A DNA stretch of 64,000 nucleotides from Alteribacter keqinensis (GTDB lineage: Bacteria > Bacillota > Bacilli > Bacillales > Salisediminibacteriaceae), in assembly GCF_003710255.1 (NCBI RefSeq), contig NZ_RHIB01000001.1, positions 992,001 through 1,056,000 on the forward strand. Reading direction: 5' to 3'. The notes below the pieces were generated by a model. The model worked only from the letters and a program-made list of their open reading frames with translations, was not told the origin of the DNA and searched no databases. Shown here piece after piece: positions 42,183-51,294 of this stretch (its first letter is position 1; each line of letters starts with the position of its first letter). Both the position numbers and the translations under genes were made by a program.

Positions 42183-42495
42183 GAGGCTGGGACAAAACAG
42201 TCTTTAATGAAGTAAAAAACGGTTGAACAAAACACTGATGAAGTAATTCCTTAGCTTCCGGGTCAACACGGAAACGATTGATTGTCCGGTAGCTCGGTTC
42301 GTAACCAGAGACGCCTGCGGGAAGGCAAGAGCTGAAGATCCATCGAGATGATCTTTCCACGATTAGCTGAAGCCTTGCCCGCGGCAAGCGAGTGTATTTC
42401 TGATCAATCAACGCTTATGCAAAATATAAAAAAAGAAATGGCTCTCAAAGCGGTGAGGGCCATTCTATTTTAGATGGGTTTTGTCACAGCCCCTC
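42183..42495. repeat. Dispersed repeat copy C within a MITE-like element
   Basis: Outer inverted ends: GAGGCTGGGACAAAAC at 42183-42198 and GTTTTGTCACAGCCCCTC at 42478-42495, matching when reversed except for one mismatch and a two-base gap. Inside lie the repeat-family blocks GACGCCTGCGGGAA (42310-42323) and GCTGAAG..CCCGCG (42366-42383), the latter also in copy A. No gene is present. The 570-base gap between yitT and the AbrB-type gene is mostly this element. Confidence 0.55.
42436..42464 (-). terminator. Terminator of the AbrB-type membrane protein gene
   Basis: AATGGCtCTC / GAGgGCCATT stem with an A-rich run at 42421-42436, which serves as the U-run on the reverse strand. Confidence 0.7.
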
Positions 42496-42608
42496 TCAAG
42501 AAAGTGAGCAGTGTTAAAGGAGTGAGGAGAAAAAGGCTTACGGGCGCTGAGCTGATGAATTCAATTAGCGCAAATCAAATTCTGATATTAACAAAGCGCT
42601 TTTACCTG

Positions 42609-43691
42609 TTACACGGAAGTTGGTGTTGACTGACGGTTTCCAGCTTTTTTGTTAAAGTACCATTTTAATAAAGGCGGTACAAAGATGATGATTACCAGAA
42701 GTCTGGTGAGCTGTAATGCACTTACCACAGCTGGATCGCCACCTACAATGGAAGCAGTCAGTACCATCTCAATAAGTCCGCCTGGTGCGACACTTAATAA
42801 CGCAGTTGGCAGACTGAGTGTTGTAAAAAATGAGAGTAAACCACCCAGTCCGAATGAAACAAAAATGAGAAGAATGGCTATTCCTCCGTATACAAAGCAG
42901 TATTTGCCTCCTGCTTTTAAATCATCAAACGAGATTCGTTTTCCTAAACCTATTCCTACGGCAACCTGTGCAGAAATGAGTAACAGCGGAGGAAGAACAG
43001 GTAAGGATACGATAAAAATATTAATCAGTGCGGTGAAGAAAAGAGGAATAATCACAATTCCCGCAGGAATAAGGTTTCGCTTCCATATCCCAATGGCCAC
43101 AGGAATGATAAACCACAATGCTGCCAATCCCCAGGACTGATCCGCCGCCTCGTTTGCACTGACGGGTACACCAGTACCGGTCTGTCCCTGTGAAAAAGCG
43201 AAGATAATCACAACAGGAACGATGAACAGCACCGTTAACAAACGAACAGTCTGAAAGATAATCACAAGGGAAGAGTTTGCTTTTAAGGCTTCACTTGCAA
43301 TTGCCATCTCTGTTAACCCGCCGGGAATCGACCCGAACACACTGGTGATTTCATCAACCTTAATACGTCTTGAAACAAAGATTGCTGCTCCAATGCTTAT
43401 TACAATAAGGATGACCGTTGCTGCAGCATAAGGGAGTATGTAGGGACCAACAGTAAGAAAAGTAGCGGCGGTAAAGTAAAGGCCAAAATAAATGCCGAGG
43501 GTTAAAAAGCCGGTATTTTTCACAGGATCAGGAAAGAACGCCATTCGTTTGGTGACACCCTGCCAAATTAGAACAAAGGTAAGTGCTCCGAGTACCCAGG
43601 GTAGGGGGAGGGCGAGAATGGCAAACACAAATCCCCCGGTCACACCGATCATCACTGTTTCCAGAAATCTGAATAAATGAACCGAATTCAT
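42609..43691 (-). CDS. AbrB-type (PF05145) membrane protein
   Basis: 360-residue polytopic membrane protein made of two internal repeats, known from the family often mislabelled as an AbrB regulator or ammonia monooxygenase. The repeat signature occurs as GSIPGGLTEMAIASEAL..QTVRLL in the first half and as SVAPGGLIEMVLTAS..LQLTRLL in the second. About ten to twelve helices are predicted. Function is not known; transport is plausible. Start ATG at 43691 on the reverse strand. It stands alone and is divergent from an M20 peptidase gene. Confidence 0.85.
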   Translation of the reverse strand: MNSVHLFRFLETVMIGVTGGFVFAILALPLPWVLGALTFVLIWQGVTKRMAFFPDPVKNTGFLTLGIYFGLYFTAATFLTVGPYILPYAAATVILIVISIGAAIFVSRRIKVDEITSVFGSIPGGLTEMAIASEALKANSSLVIIFQTVRLLTVLFIVPVVIIFAFSQGQTGTGVPVSANEAADQSWGLAALWFIIPVAIGIWKRNLIPAGIVIIPLFFTALINIFIVSLPVLPPLLLISAQVAVGIGLGKRISFDDLKAGGKYCFVYGGIAILLIFVSFGLGGLLSFFTTLSLPTALLSVAPGGLIEMVLTASIVGGDPAVVSALQLTRLLVIIIFVPPLLKWYFNKKAGNRQSTPTSV

Positions 43692-43811
43692 TGTATGACT
43701 CCAATCTATTTAGAGTTGCGAATTAATAGTATTGTACCATACTCTTTTAGAAGGACTCTTACTATTTTAAAGCGAAGTAGTTCAGTGCAGAAAAAAATGG
43801 AGGGTTAACGA

Positions 43812-45041
43812 ATGAGTAGTCAGTCTATTCGCACATTCATAAAAGAGATTGCAGAAAATGAAAAAGTCAGGTGGGCATTGGAAGAAATAAAGAAAGAAGC
43901 ATCCCGTACGCTGGAGGATCAAATTGAAATCACTGAAATTGAAGCACCTACTTTTGAGGAAGAAACACGGGGGAAGGTCTATGCTTTGAGGTTGGAAGAA
44001 GCAGGTATCGAGAATATTTCGACCGACAAGCACGGGAATGTTTTCGGAGTAAGAAAAGGGACAGGAAAGGGGCCGAAGATTGTTGTTTGTGCCCACCTCG
44101 ATACGGTTTTCCCCTCAGGAACTCCTGTAAAAGCAACGTGGAAAGAAGGAAAAATCTACGCTCCGGGTATTGCAGATGATGGCCGGGGACTTGCTGTTGT
44201 ACTGACTCTGGCGAGAGTAATGAAAAAATATGATCTCAGGACGGTGGGTGATCTCATTATCGGAGCTACCGTAGGTGAAGAAGGTTTGGGTGATTTATAT
44301 GGTGTGAAAGGTCTTTTTGAGACACGGAATGACATTGATGGCTTCATTTCAATTGAACCGGGATCCCCATCAAGAATTATTTTTGCCGGCACAGGAAGCC
44401 GTCGTCATAAAGTAACTTTTACAGGTAAGGGCGGACATAGTTTCGGTGACTTCGGTACACCAAGCGCCATCCACGCTCTTGGAAGGGCAGTCGGAGAAAT
44501 CGCTGAAATAGCTGTTCCTGAAGAGCCTAAAACGACCTTTAACGTAGGTGCAATTCAGGGAGGGACTACGGTCAATACGATCGCTGAAAAAGCATCAATG
44601 GTGATTGACCTCAGATCAACAGATCCGAAAGCCCTGAAATTACTCGAGGACAAGGTGTTGACAATTATAAAAAAAGCTGCTCTGAAAGAAAGACACGAGA
44701 GGTCTGGAGGCCCCATGGATGTAGATATTGAGCTTGTGGGCGACAGGCCCGCCGGAACACAGTCTTCAAAAGATCCTATTGTTCAGACTGCTGCTGAAGC
44801 AGTCAGGCAGATTGGACTTGATCCATTATTCAGCGGACCCATCAGCACAGACTCGAATGTTCCCATCAGCCTTGGAGTTCCATCTCTTACACTAGGAGGC
44901 GGAGGGGCGTTCGGCAGTGCCCATACCCTAAACGAATACTTCGACCCGACTGATGCTTATTTTGGCCCTTGGCAGATTCTTCTGACGGTTCTTGCCCTAG
45001 CTGGAATGGAAGATGTGAGTGAGCCGGTGCTGAAGAAATGA
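43812..45041 (+). CDS. M20-family metallopeptidase (peptidase T-like)
   Basis: 409-residue di-zinc exopeptidase. Ligands: His in VCAHLDTVFPSG, bridging Asp in GIADDGRGLAV, catalytic Glu pair in ATVGEEGLGDLYG, Asp or Glu in SIEPGSPS, and the last His in GSAHTLNEYFDP. A dimerisation/lid domain with GKGGHSFGDFGTPSA is inserted. The group includes tripeptidases and aminoacyl-amidases. ATG 43812 is preceded by ATGGAGGG. The Rieske gene follows about 100 bases later without a clear terminator, so the two may share a transcript. Substrate unknown. Confidence 0.88.
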   Translation: MSSQSIRTFIKEIAENEKVRWALEEIKKEASRTLEDQIEITEIEAPTFEEETRGKVYALRLEEAGIENISTDKHGNVFGVRKGTGKGPKIVVCAHLDTVFPSGTPVKATWKEGKIYAPGIADDGRGLAVVLTLARVMKKYDLRTVGDLIIGATVGEEGLGDLYGVKGLFETRNDIDGFISIEPGSPSRIIFAGTGSRRHKVTFTGKGGHSFGDFGTPSAIHALGRAVGEIAEIAVPEEPKTTFNVGAIQGGTTVNTIAEKASMVIDLRSTDPKALKLLEDKVLTIIKKAALKERHERSGGPMDVDIELVGDRPAGTQSSKDPIVQTAAEAVRQIGLDPLFSGPISTDSNVPISLGVPSLTLGGGGAFGSAHTLNEYFDPTDAYFGPWQILLTVLALAGMEDVSEPVLKK

Positions 45042-45144
45042 AATCTAAGACTGAGGTCTTAAAAATAATGCGGTCTGACTCCCATGTTCTTTTACCCGGT
45101 TCTTTGTAAACTGACCTTAATAATGTGAAGGAGTGATTGCAGAG

Positions 45145-46902
45145 ATGAATGAAGAACGGATTTATGCGGGAACAGTAGATGAAATGAAACAGGGATCACC
45201 AAAAGTGATCAAGGGAGGGAACCATGGAATCGCAGTTATCGCAGACAATGATGCATTTTATGCTGTGGATAACCGCTGTCCCCATTTAGGCTTTCCCTTG
45301 CACCTCGGGAGCGTCTGTGACGGACTTTTAACCTGCCACTGGCATCATGCACGCTTTGACATTAAAACGGGCGGCACACTCGATCCGTGGGCTGATGATG
45401 TTCCGGCCTATCCAGTTGAAGTAATAGGTAATGAGGTCTGGGTGGTTACTCTTCCGAAAAACAAGCAGACGGTTTCATCTCTTCGTAATCGTTTAAAAGA
45501 AGGTCTGGAGCAGAATCTGAGCCTCGTTATCGCAAAGGCAGTTGTTGGACTTGTTGAGGCGCGGGAACCGCTGGCTGATATTGCGAAGGTCGGTGTGGAG
45601 TTTGGGACCAGGCATCGTTATAAAGGATGGAGATCCGGCCTCACCATTCTCACATCGATGACAAATATGCTTCCCTATCTCGATAAAAACGGACAGATAC
45701 TCGCATTGTATCAGGGGCTTGCCCATGTAGCAAGGGAGAGTGCCGGTATGGGTACCCGTTTTTTAACAGGACCACTGCCGGTGGGAGGGGACGAAGATAT
45801 CCCTTCATTACAAACGCTTTCCAATTGGTACCGCCACAGTATCGAAGTCAGGGATGTTCAGGGGGCGGAGCGTGTACTCCTTACTGCGATTGAGTCTGGT
45901 GCTTCCAATGAAGAGCTGTCTGACATGATGCTTCGTTCCGTAACCGATCATTATTACATGAATACCGGGCACACACTTGATTTTCATAACAAAGCGTTTG
46001 AAATACTGGGCAGAATTGGAAGCGATAACCGGGATTTCGTACTCACATCCCTTTTGCCCGAGCTTTCTGATGCTTCAAGAAGTGAAGAGCAAAACAGCTG
46101 GCAGACGCCGGTACAGCTCGTTACCCCTCTTGAAGCGGTTTTTGAGGAAGTGATGACTACGACCTTCGGTGAGGATGAAATAAAAACTGACAGAATGCAG
46201 CTCGTTGAGTTAATACTGGATGATCAGCCACTGGAGACGATCCGCGCCCTTTTTGACGAACTGAAAAGTGGAACCTCTCCTGTAAAGCTGGGCCAGCTGG
46301 TTTCTGCAGCGGCCGCTGAACGGTTGGCCCGTTTTCACGTGCAAAATGAATTCAGGGACTGGATCACCGTTCTCCATACATTCACTCATGCCCATGCAGT
46401 CCATGAGAGCCTGAAGCGCTCAGTGACGCCGGAACTTACAAGAGCAATCTTTCACACAGCCATGAGTATTTACTTAGACCGGTTTCTTAACACACCGTCT
46501 GCGAGACGGCCGGAGCGGACCCGGGGCGACAACAACACCCCTCCTGAGACTGATGAGTTTTTGACACTCTTGGATAAACAGCAGCAAACAGACCAGGCAG
46601 CGAAATGGGCTGCTGATTACTTAAACAGGGGTGGAAAGAAAAAAGCTCTTTTTAACGCACTGGGGCATGGGGTTTTAAGAGAAGACGCCGAGTTTCATAC
46701 ATTTCAGGTATTTGAAGCAGCTATCACTGAACATGAGAGTTGGGAGAATGATGAAAGTGACTTTGCAGAATGGGCAAAAGACACAATGATCTTTGCTGCA
46801 GTCAGATATATTGCAGCTCATGCACCGACAAGCAGGGAAATCTCCCATACTGCAAAAATAGCTGTACGCCTTTCTAGGGGCGAAAAATTGTTTGAGGAAT
46901 AA
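45145..46902 (+). CDS. Rieske 2Fe-2S protein with long helical C-terminal extension
   Basis: 585-residue protein. The N-terminal Rieske domain (about residues 5-105) has the cluster ligands Cys45-His47 (RCPHLGF) and Cys64-His67 (TCHWHHARFD). The remaining about 480 residues are mostly helical, without membrane segments; they carry many conserved-looking His (TDHYYMNTGHTLDFHNKAF, HARFDI, HTFTHAHAVHESL) that could bind metal or heme. ATG 45145 has GAAGGAG 12 bases upstream; GTG 45133 is possible. A stand-alone Rieske protein with such an extension is known from other bacteria, but its reaction is unclear. No partner oxygenase or reductase gene is adjacent. Confidence 0.78.
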   Translation: MNEERIYAGTVDEMKQGSPKVIKGGNHGIAVIADNDAFYAVDNRCPHLGFPLHLGSVCDGLLTCHWHHARFDIKTGGTLDPWADDVPAYPVEVIGNEVWVVTLPKNKQTVSSLRNRLKEGLEQNLSLVIAKAVVGLVEAREPLADIAKVGVEFGTRHRYKGWRSGLTILTSMTNMLPYLDKNGQILALYQGLAHVARESAGMGTRFLTGPLPVGGDEDIPSLQTLSNWYRHSIEVRDVQGAERVLLTAIESGASNEELSDMMLRSVTDHYYMNTGHTLDFHNKAFEILGRIGSDNRDFVLTSLLPELSDASRSEEQNSWQTPVQLVTPLEAVFEEVMTTTFGEDEIKTDRMQLVELILDDQPLETIRALFDELKSGTSPVKLGQLVSAAAAERLARFHVQNEFRDWITVLHTFTHAHAVHESLKRSVTPELTRAIFHTAMSIYLDRFLNTPSARRPERTRGDNNTPPETDEFLTLLDKQQQTDQAAKWAADYLNRGGKKKALFNALGHGVLREDAEFHTFQVFEAAITEHESWENDESDFAEWAKDTMIFAAVRYIAAHAPTSREISHTAKIAVRLSRGEKLFEE

Positions 46903-46927
46903 CCGACCTAAACCTGTAAGAAATAAT

Positions 46928-46965
46928 AAGCCCTCCCGCCCGGAACGCTTTCGGACCGGGCGGGA
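46928..46965. terminator. Bidirectional terminator, Rieske gene and hydroxybutyrate dehydrogenase gene
   Basis: AAGCCCTCCCGCCCGG / CCGGGCGGGAGGGCTT, perfect 16-base GC-rich stem with a 12-base loop. Confidence 0.93.
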
Positions 46966-46992
46966 GGGCTTTCATATTTATTTAACGTTTCC

Positions 46993-47769
46993 CTATTGGG
47001 CTGTATAGCCGCCATCCATGATGACCGGCTGTCCTGTAATTCCTTTTGCACTGTCGCTTGCAAGGAAGATGGCAAGGTCAGCAATTTCCTCTACCTGGAG
47101 TAACCGGTTCTGTGGTACAAGAGGGTAAATAACTTCTTCGAGTACTTTTTCGAGATCAATGCCCCGGCTTTTTGCCAGGTCTTCAAGCTGGTTGCGGACA
47201 AGGGGGGTATCAACGTAGCCCGGGCAAATAGCATTAACTGTAATTCCATGTTCAGCCCCTTCAAGGGCAGCGACTTTCGTCAGGCCGATAACACCATGCT
47301 TTGCACTGTTGTAACCGGCTTTACCAGCAAATCCGATGACGCCGTTAATGGAGGCCATATTTAAAATTCGTCCGAAATTCTGTTTTTTCATATACGGGAA
47401 AGCGATTTTTGTAGCAATAAACGGACCGACGAGCATGATCTTTAAAAGGAGTTCGTATTTTTCTGTAGGAAAGTCTTCAAGGTTCGCTACATGCTGTATA
47501 CCGGCATTGTTAATCAATACATCTACCCGCCCGTATTTATCAATAAGCTCATCCATTGCTCGCTGAATGTCTTCCTCATCAGTTACATCACACTTAATCC
47601 CGTCTACACTGTACCCTTTTTCTTTAAGGTTATTGACAGCTTCCTGTAACGGTTCTTCCTTAATATCTGAAAGTATGACTTTTGCCTTCTGCTCTGCAAA
47701 TCGGATACCAATTTCCAGACCTATTCCACCTGCAGAACCTGTAATAAAAACGACCTTATCTTCAACCAT
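46993..47769 (-). CDS. 3-hydroxybutyrate dehydrogenase (SDR)
   Basis: 258-residue short-chain dehydrogenase. Cofactor motif TGSAGGIGLEIG, NNAGIQH, catalytic Ser in NMASINGVIG, Tyr and Lys in YNSAKHGVIG, and the end ITGQPVIMDGGYTAQ. The HVANLEDFPTEKYE and QNRLLQVEEIADLA segments are those of D-3-hydroxybutyrate dehydrogenases, which oxidise 3-hydroxybutyrate to acetoacetate with NAD. AAGGGAGG before the ATG on the reverse strand. The permease gene 150 bases upstream on the same strand suggests uptake and use of external hydroxybutyrate. Another SDR function is possible but less likely. Confidence 0.88.
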   Translation of the reverse strand: MVEDKVVFITGSAGGIGLEIGIRFAEQKAKVILSDIKEEPLQEAVNNLKEKGYSVDGIKCDVTDEEDIQRAMDELIDKYGRVDVLINNAGIQHVANLEDFPTEKYELLLKIMLVGPFIATKIAFPYMKKQNFGRILNMASINGVIGFAGKAGYNSAKHGVIGLTKVAALEGAEHGITVNAICPGYVDTPLVRNQLEDLAKSRGIDLEKVLEEVIYPLVPQNRLLQVEEIADLAIFLASDSAKGITGQPVIMDGGYTAQ

Positions 47770-47919
47770 GTTAAAAGCCTCCCTTTGTTTTTTACTTCAC
47801 TGTATTGTTGCTATTCTCACTTCCGACAGTGCACAAAAACAGCAGATGAAAGTGGCGGTGCCGGCTACTACATTACAGGAATCTTGAAAAACAGTCTTTA
47901 CCTTTTTTGCAGATTTCAA

Positions 47920-49206
47920 TTACACAATTCCTAATGTAGCCATGACGATAATAACAGCTACTGCAATGGTCGGAATAATTAACCCGACTGCTGCAATGTC
48001 CCCGTAGGAGTCTTTATGTCCGAGCCCTGTTACAGCATAAAGGGTAAGTAAAGCCCCGTTGTGAGGAAGAATACTTGCTCCAGAAGCAACCGAAGCTACC
48101 CTGTGGAATGCTTCAGGGCTGATTCCCTGCTGTTGGGCGATCTGGTTGTATTGTTCCCCGAGAGCTTCAAGACCAATACCCATACCACCACTTGCAGATC
48201 CGGTAATAGCAGCAAGAATCTGGATCGCTACGCCCTGGGAGATAAGAGGATGGCCGGGAATATTAAGAAGCATCGCACTCAAATCTTCAAATCCCGGTGA
48301 TGCCGTAACAACCGAACCAAATCCGACTGCTGCGCTTGTATTGATCACAGCCATTACTGACCCTGCAGCCCCGTCATTAATAGAAGAGCTGAATTCTTTA
48401 TAACGTTTAATGTTAAACGCCATAAGAAGCAGGCTTCCGGCAATTAAAGCAGGAATAATAGGCCAGTCAAAAACATTCAAAGTTACAACAACCAATCCCA
48501 ATGGCAGAATTGACAGCCATACGTTGGGCAGTTCATCCTCGTCCACACCTTCCACAGCGTGTTCTTCATCGGGTTCTGTAAACCTTTCATCTTTCTTGGT
48601 TAATCTGTTTTCACGCCACTTCAAATAAAAATAGCCTCCTACAGCCATGATTAAAGCTGCAGCAATACCCATAAAAGGGGCAGCCATTGGTGTTGTGCCG
48701 TAATACACCATAGGGATCAGGTTCTGGATCTGCGGTGTTCCTGGAATGGCAGTCATTGTAAAAGTGAAAGCTCCAAGGGCGAAGGTGCCGGGCAGAAGTT
48801 TTCTGGAGATGTCCGCTTCTTTGAACAAGGCGACTGCAAGAGGGTAAATGGCAAAAACGACGACGAACAGGCTGACACCTCCGTATGTGAGGACGGCTGC
48901 TGCAATTAAAACGCCGAGAATGGCTCTCGTTTTTCCAATAACACGGGTGATGGAAAAAGCAACAGACTGAGCCGCTCCGGTGTCTTCCATCAATTTACCG
49001 AAAATGGCACCGAGGAGAAAGACTGGAAACCACTCCTGGGCAAAGTCGACAAACCCGGTCATATAGGTGTCTCGATATGTAGGTAATACTTCCATTCCAC
49101 TTAAGAGAGCGACTAAACCACTTATTAACGGAGCGATCCAGATAATGGACCAGCCCAGATAAGCGAGAGTAATCAGAAGCAGTAATCCGATAATAATACT
49201 CGTCAT
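47920..49206 (-). CDS. GntP-family permease, probably for 3-hydroxybutyrate
   Basis: 428-residue transporter with about 12 membrane helices of the GntP family (gluconate and hydroxy-acid:H+ symporters). Recognisable segments are FLLGAIFGKLMEDTGAAQSVA, the central TYGGVSLFVVVFAIYPLAVALF, FTMTAIPGTPQIQN and the C-terminal ILPHNGALLTLYAVTGLGHKDSY. Pairing with a hydroxybutyrate dehydrogenase points to D-3-hydroxybutyrate, as in known D-beta-hydroxybutyrate permeases; gluconate is less likely since no gluconate kinase is near. GTGATGG precedes the ATG on the reverse strand with weak spacing. Confidence 0.82.
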   Translation of the reverse strand: MTSIIIGLLLLITLAYLGWSIIWIAPLISGLVALLSGMEVLPTYRDTYMTGFVDFAQEWFPVFLLGAIFGKLMEDTGAAQSVAFSITRVIGKTRAILGVLIAAAVLTYGGVSLFVVVFAIYPLAVALFKEADISRKLLPGTFALGAFTFTMTAIPGTPQIQNLIPMVYYGTTPMAAPFMGIAAALIMAVGGYFYLKWRENRLTKKDERFTEPDEEHAVEGVDEDELPNVWLSILPLGLVVVTLNVFDWPIIPALIAGSLLLMAFNIKRYKEFSSSINDGAAGSVMAVINTSAAVGFGSVVTASPGFEDLSAMLLNIPGHPLISQGVAIQILAAITGSASGGMGIGLEALGEQYNQIAQQQGISPEAFHRVASVASGASILPHNGALLTLYAVTGLGHKDSYGDIAAVGLIIPTIAVAVIIVMATLGIV

Positions 49207-49468
49207 AAGCCATCACCTTTTCCACTGTTTGCAGATAGTGTGGGCAGAGACGAGGAGGATATACGAAATTGTTAAAGTACGGTTAAGTTAATCAAATAAA
49301 GTTGACCGAAAAGGCCTAATTATTCTTTTGGATCAGCCCAGAGCACTGAGTTGAGCCATTTCACTTCTTCAAAGAGCCTGGCAGGAGTGGTTTTTTTCCT
49401 ACCGGGCGGGGAGCATGCGGAGCCATTGCGATTTTGCTTTATTCTTTTGAGACACCTTTAAATTTCCA

Positions 49469-49771
49469 TTACTTTTTCCGCATTTTCTCCATCTCTTCAC
49501 TTACAACAAAAGCCAAGTCGTCATTTCCAAACAGGGAAAGTACACCTAACAGGGTCTGGTCAGCTATTTCTTCAGACTCTTCCTTTGGCACCGTAAGCTC
49601 GGTACCTTGCATCAGGGCCGTGTTTTTACTCTGTTTTGGATAGGCTTTTTTATACAATTCTACAGCATCCAAATCATTGTTTACACACCATTGGGCAAAC
49701 ACTAAAATCATCATATTCTCATCTTTTTGATAGTTTTGGATGATTTGTTCTTCTACTTCTTTTTTATTCAT
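49469..49771 (-). CDS. Small acidic protein of unknown function
   Basis: 100-residue soluble helical protein, MNKKEVEEQIIQNYQKDE at the start and VVSEEMEKMRKK at the end, with a central ALMQGTELTVPKEESEEIADQ. Predicted mostly helical with an FGNDDLAFVV hydrophobic patch. AAAGGAG lies seven bases before ATG 49771 on the reverse strand; a TTG six bases upstream is less likely. No family recognised with certainty, though similar small proteins occur in Bacillaceae. It is divergent from the DUF3900 gene 106 bases away. Confidence 0.6.
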   Translation of the reverse strand: MNKKEVEEQIIQNYQKDENMMILVFAQWCVNNDLDAVELYKKAYPKQSKNTALMQGTELTVPKEESEEIADQTLLGVLSLFGNDDLAFVVSEEMEKMRKK

Positions 49772-49877
49772 TTCCAAGCTCCTTTTTTATGAGGCTGTTT
49801 CATATTATACCGGACAAGATGACGCTCTTCCATGATATAATATACCGGTGGAAAAAGGATGACGGGGGATTAAAGAT

Positions 49878-50936
49878 ATGGATTTTACGATTGATTTTGC
49901 CTCATTTTATGTAGTCCAGGTCAGTGGATCTGGAGAGCAGGCGGAAAAAACATACAAGCACTTTCAAACGTTAAACAGCGAACAGTATTTTACCAGTCCG
50001 CTAAAAGAGTTTCTTGATGGGGAACTGATGAAGATTGCGAAACGCAAAGTGGAAAGAAACCCTAAGAATGATCAGGTTCCGACGAAGATCGGCCAGTTCG
50101 TTACTGAGCCGGGTCATGAGCTGGACTCCAACCCGAACTACAATTTATTTAACCGGATAAGAACGGCTGGTTCTTCAGAAGAGTTTAAAACGAACAGTGA
50201 GCAACTGGTCAGGGCTTACACAAACACAAGTGCTGTCAGGGGCGGGGCACTGCTTGTAATCCGGGCGAAACTGACCAAATATATGGATGACAAATTTGTG
50301 TTTGTTCTCAAGTGTGACTTTGAACCGAAAGTGGCCACAATTACAGATGAACAAACGCTGATCCGACATGTGGAAATGGCGATAACGACAAAAAACATGA
50401 AATCCATTCAGTATCCGTATATGCCCGAAGAGGGAATGACAGAAGAGTGGGAGTTAAAAATTCATCAGTCCTCCCACGCCAGATATTTCGAAGACTTCCT
50501 TAAATACGTAGAATACAGCCAGTCTATGCCTGAGATTGTAAAAGGGCAGATGATTGAAACTGCACACCAGCACCTGGCAGAAACGTATGAACCTGAGAGC
50601 GAGGAATGGCTGGAAGAAGAACAAAACCTCGAAGCCTGGGCAAATACAGAAAACCGTCAGCTCCAGGAAAAGTGGACAGAAGATCAGGTTATTGAAGCTT
50701 CTGCCCCTATTATTGACCGGCAGCCTGAAATCGAGATGAAGCTCAAGCTCGATCACATCGATGTGAAAGGACTGCTTTCTGATTTCGGTGACTCTATTCA
50801 CATTGCTAAGGTCAATGGAAAATATGTCATATTAATTGAAGGGGAATCCTTTTCATTTGAAAAAGGCGCATCCCCGGTAGAGTTTCTGCAGCCGGACACA
50901 CTGGATAACGTTTTAAAGCGGGTTGGAAGAGGATAG
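49878..50936 (+). CDS. DUF3900 domain protein
   Basis: 352-residue soluble protein matching DUF3900, recognised from its start FTIDFASFYVVQVSG and the Arg/Lys-rich MKIAKRKVERNPKNDQ. The organisation resembles the 37-kDa nucleoid-associated (NdpA/YejK) type, with GGALLVIRAKLTKYMDDKFVFVLKCDF in the middle, so a nucleoid link is possible but unproven. The last part is a WEEEQNLEAW-type acidic helix and a beta-rich end. GGGGGAT precedes the ATG. It has its own terminator. Confidence 0.7.
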   Translation: MDFTIDFASFYVVQVSGSGEQAEKTYKHFQTLNSEQYFTSPLKEFLDGELMKIAKRKVERNPKNDQVPTKIGQFVTEPGHELDSNPNYNLFNRIRTAGSSEEFKTNSEQLVRAYTNTSAVRGGALLVIRAKLTKYMDDKFVFVLKCDFEPKVATITDEQTLIRHVEMAITTKNMKSIQYPYMPEEGMTEEWELKIHQSSHARYFEDFLKYVEYSQSMPEIVKGQMIETAHQHLAETYEPESEEWLEEEQNLEAWANTENRQLQEKWTEDQVIEASAPIIDRQPEIEMKLKLDHIDVKGLLSDFGDSIHIAKVNGKYVILIEGESFSFEKGASPVEFLQPDTLDNVLKRVGRG

Positions 50937-50943
50937 TGTTCTT

Positions 50944-50992
50944 GAGCGTCAAAGCCTCTAAAATAGCGCTTTTGACGCTTTTTCTTTTTTAA
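50944..50992 (+). terminator. Intrinsic terminator of DUF3900 gene
   Basis: AGCGTCAAA / TTTGACGCT arms with an inner GC/GC pairing, then TTTTCTTTTTT. Confidence 0.85.
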
Positions 50993-51294
50993 AAAACAGG
51001 TAAATAGACCTATTAATTAAAGGGAAAGGAATCATTTTTAGATGGTGTAAGGAGTCTGACACCGCGAAAATTTCATTTAGTGAATCGAAATATTTATTTT
51101 TGACTATCAAATATCGGTTTAATGGTCGGATCGTCAGCTATTCGACAGTAATTTGAAGTAATAAATGGTTAATGAGGCTCAGGGGATATCGGATATTGTC
51201 GAATTCTGAGGATTTTCCGTCCTGTACTACCCCTGCCATGTAGTTATACTTAAAATTGTTAAAACTTTCAGAATTTATGCAGGGGGAATGCAGA
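50993..51294. other. Upstream region of the LVIVD-repeat gene
   Basis: About 300 bases with no gene; AT-rich with a TATACT at 51245-51250 but no convincing -35 element and no palindrome above chance. Confidence 0.4.

Noticed and set aside
49207-49468. Sigma-54 promoter before the hydroxybutyrate permease
   Set aside because: A TGCCCA..TGCA pattern on the reverse strand lacks the required GG at -24.
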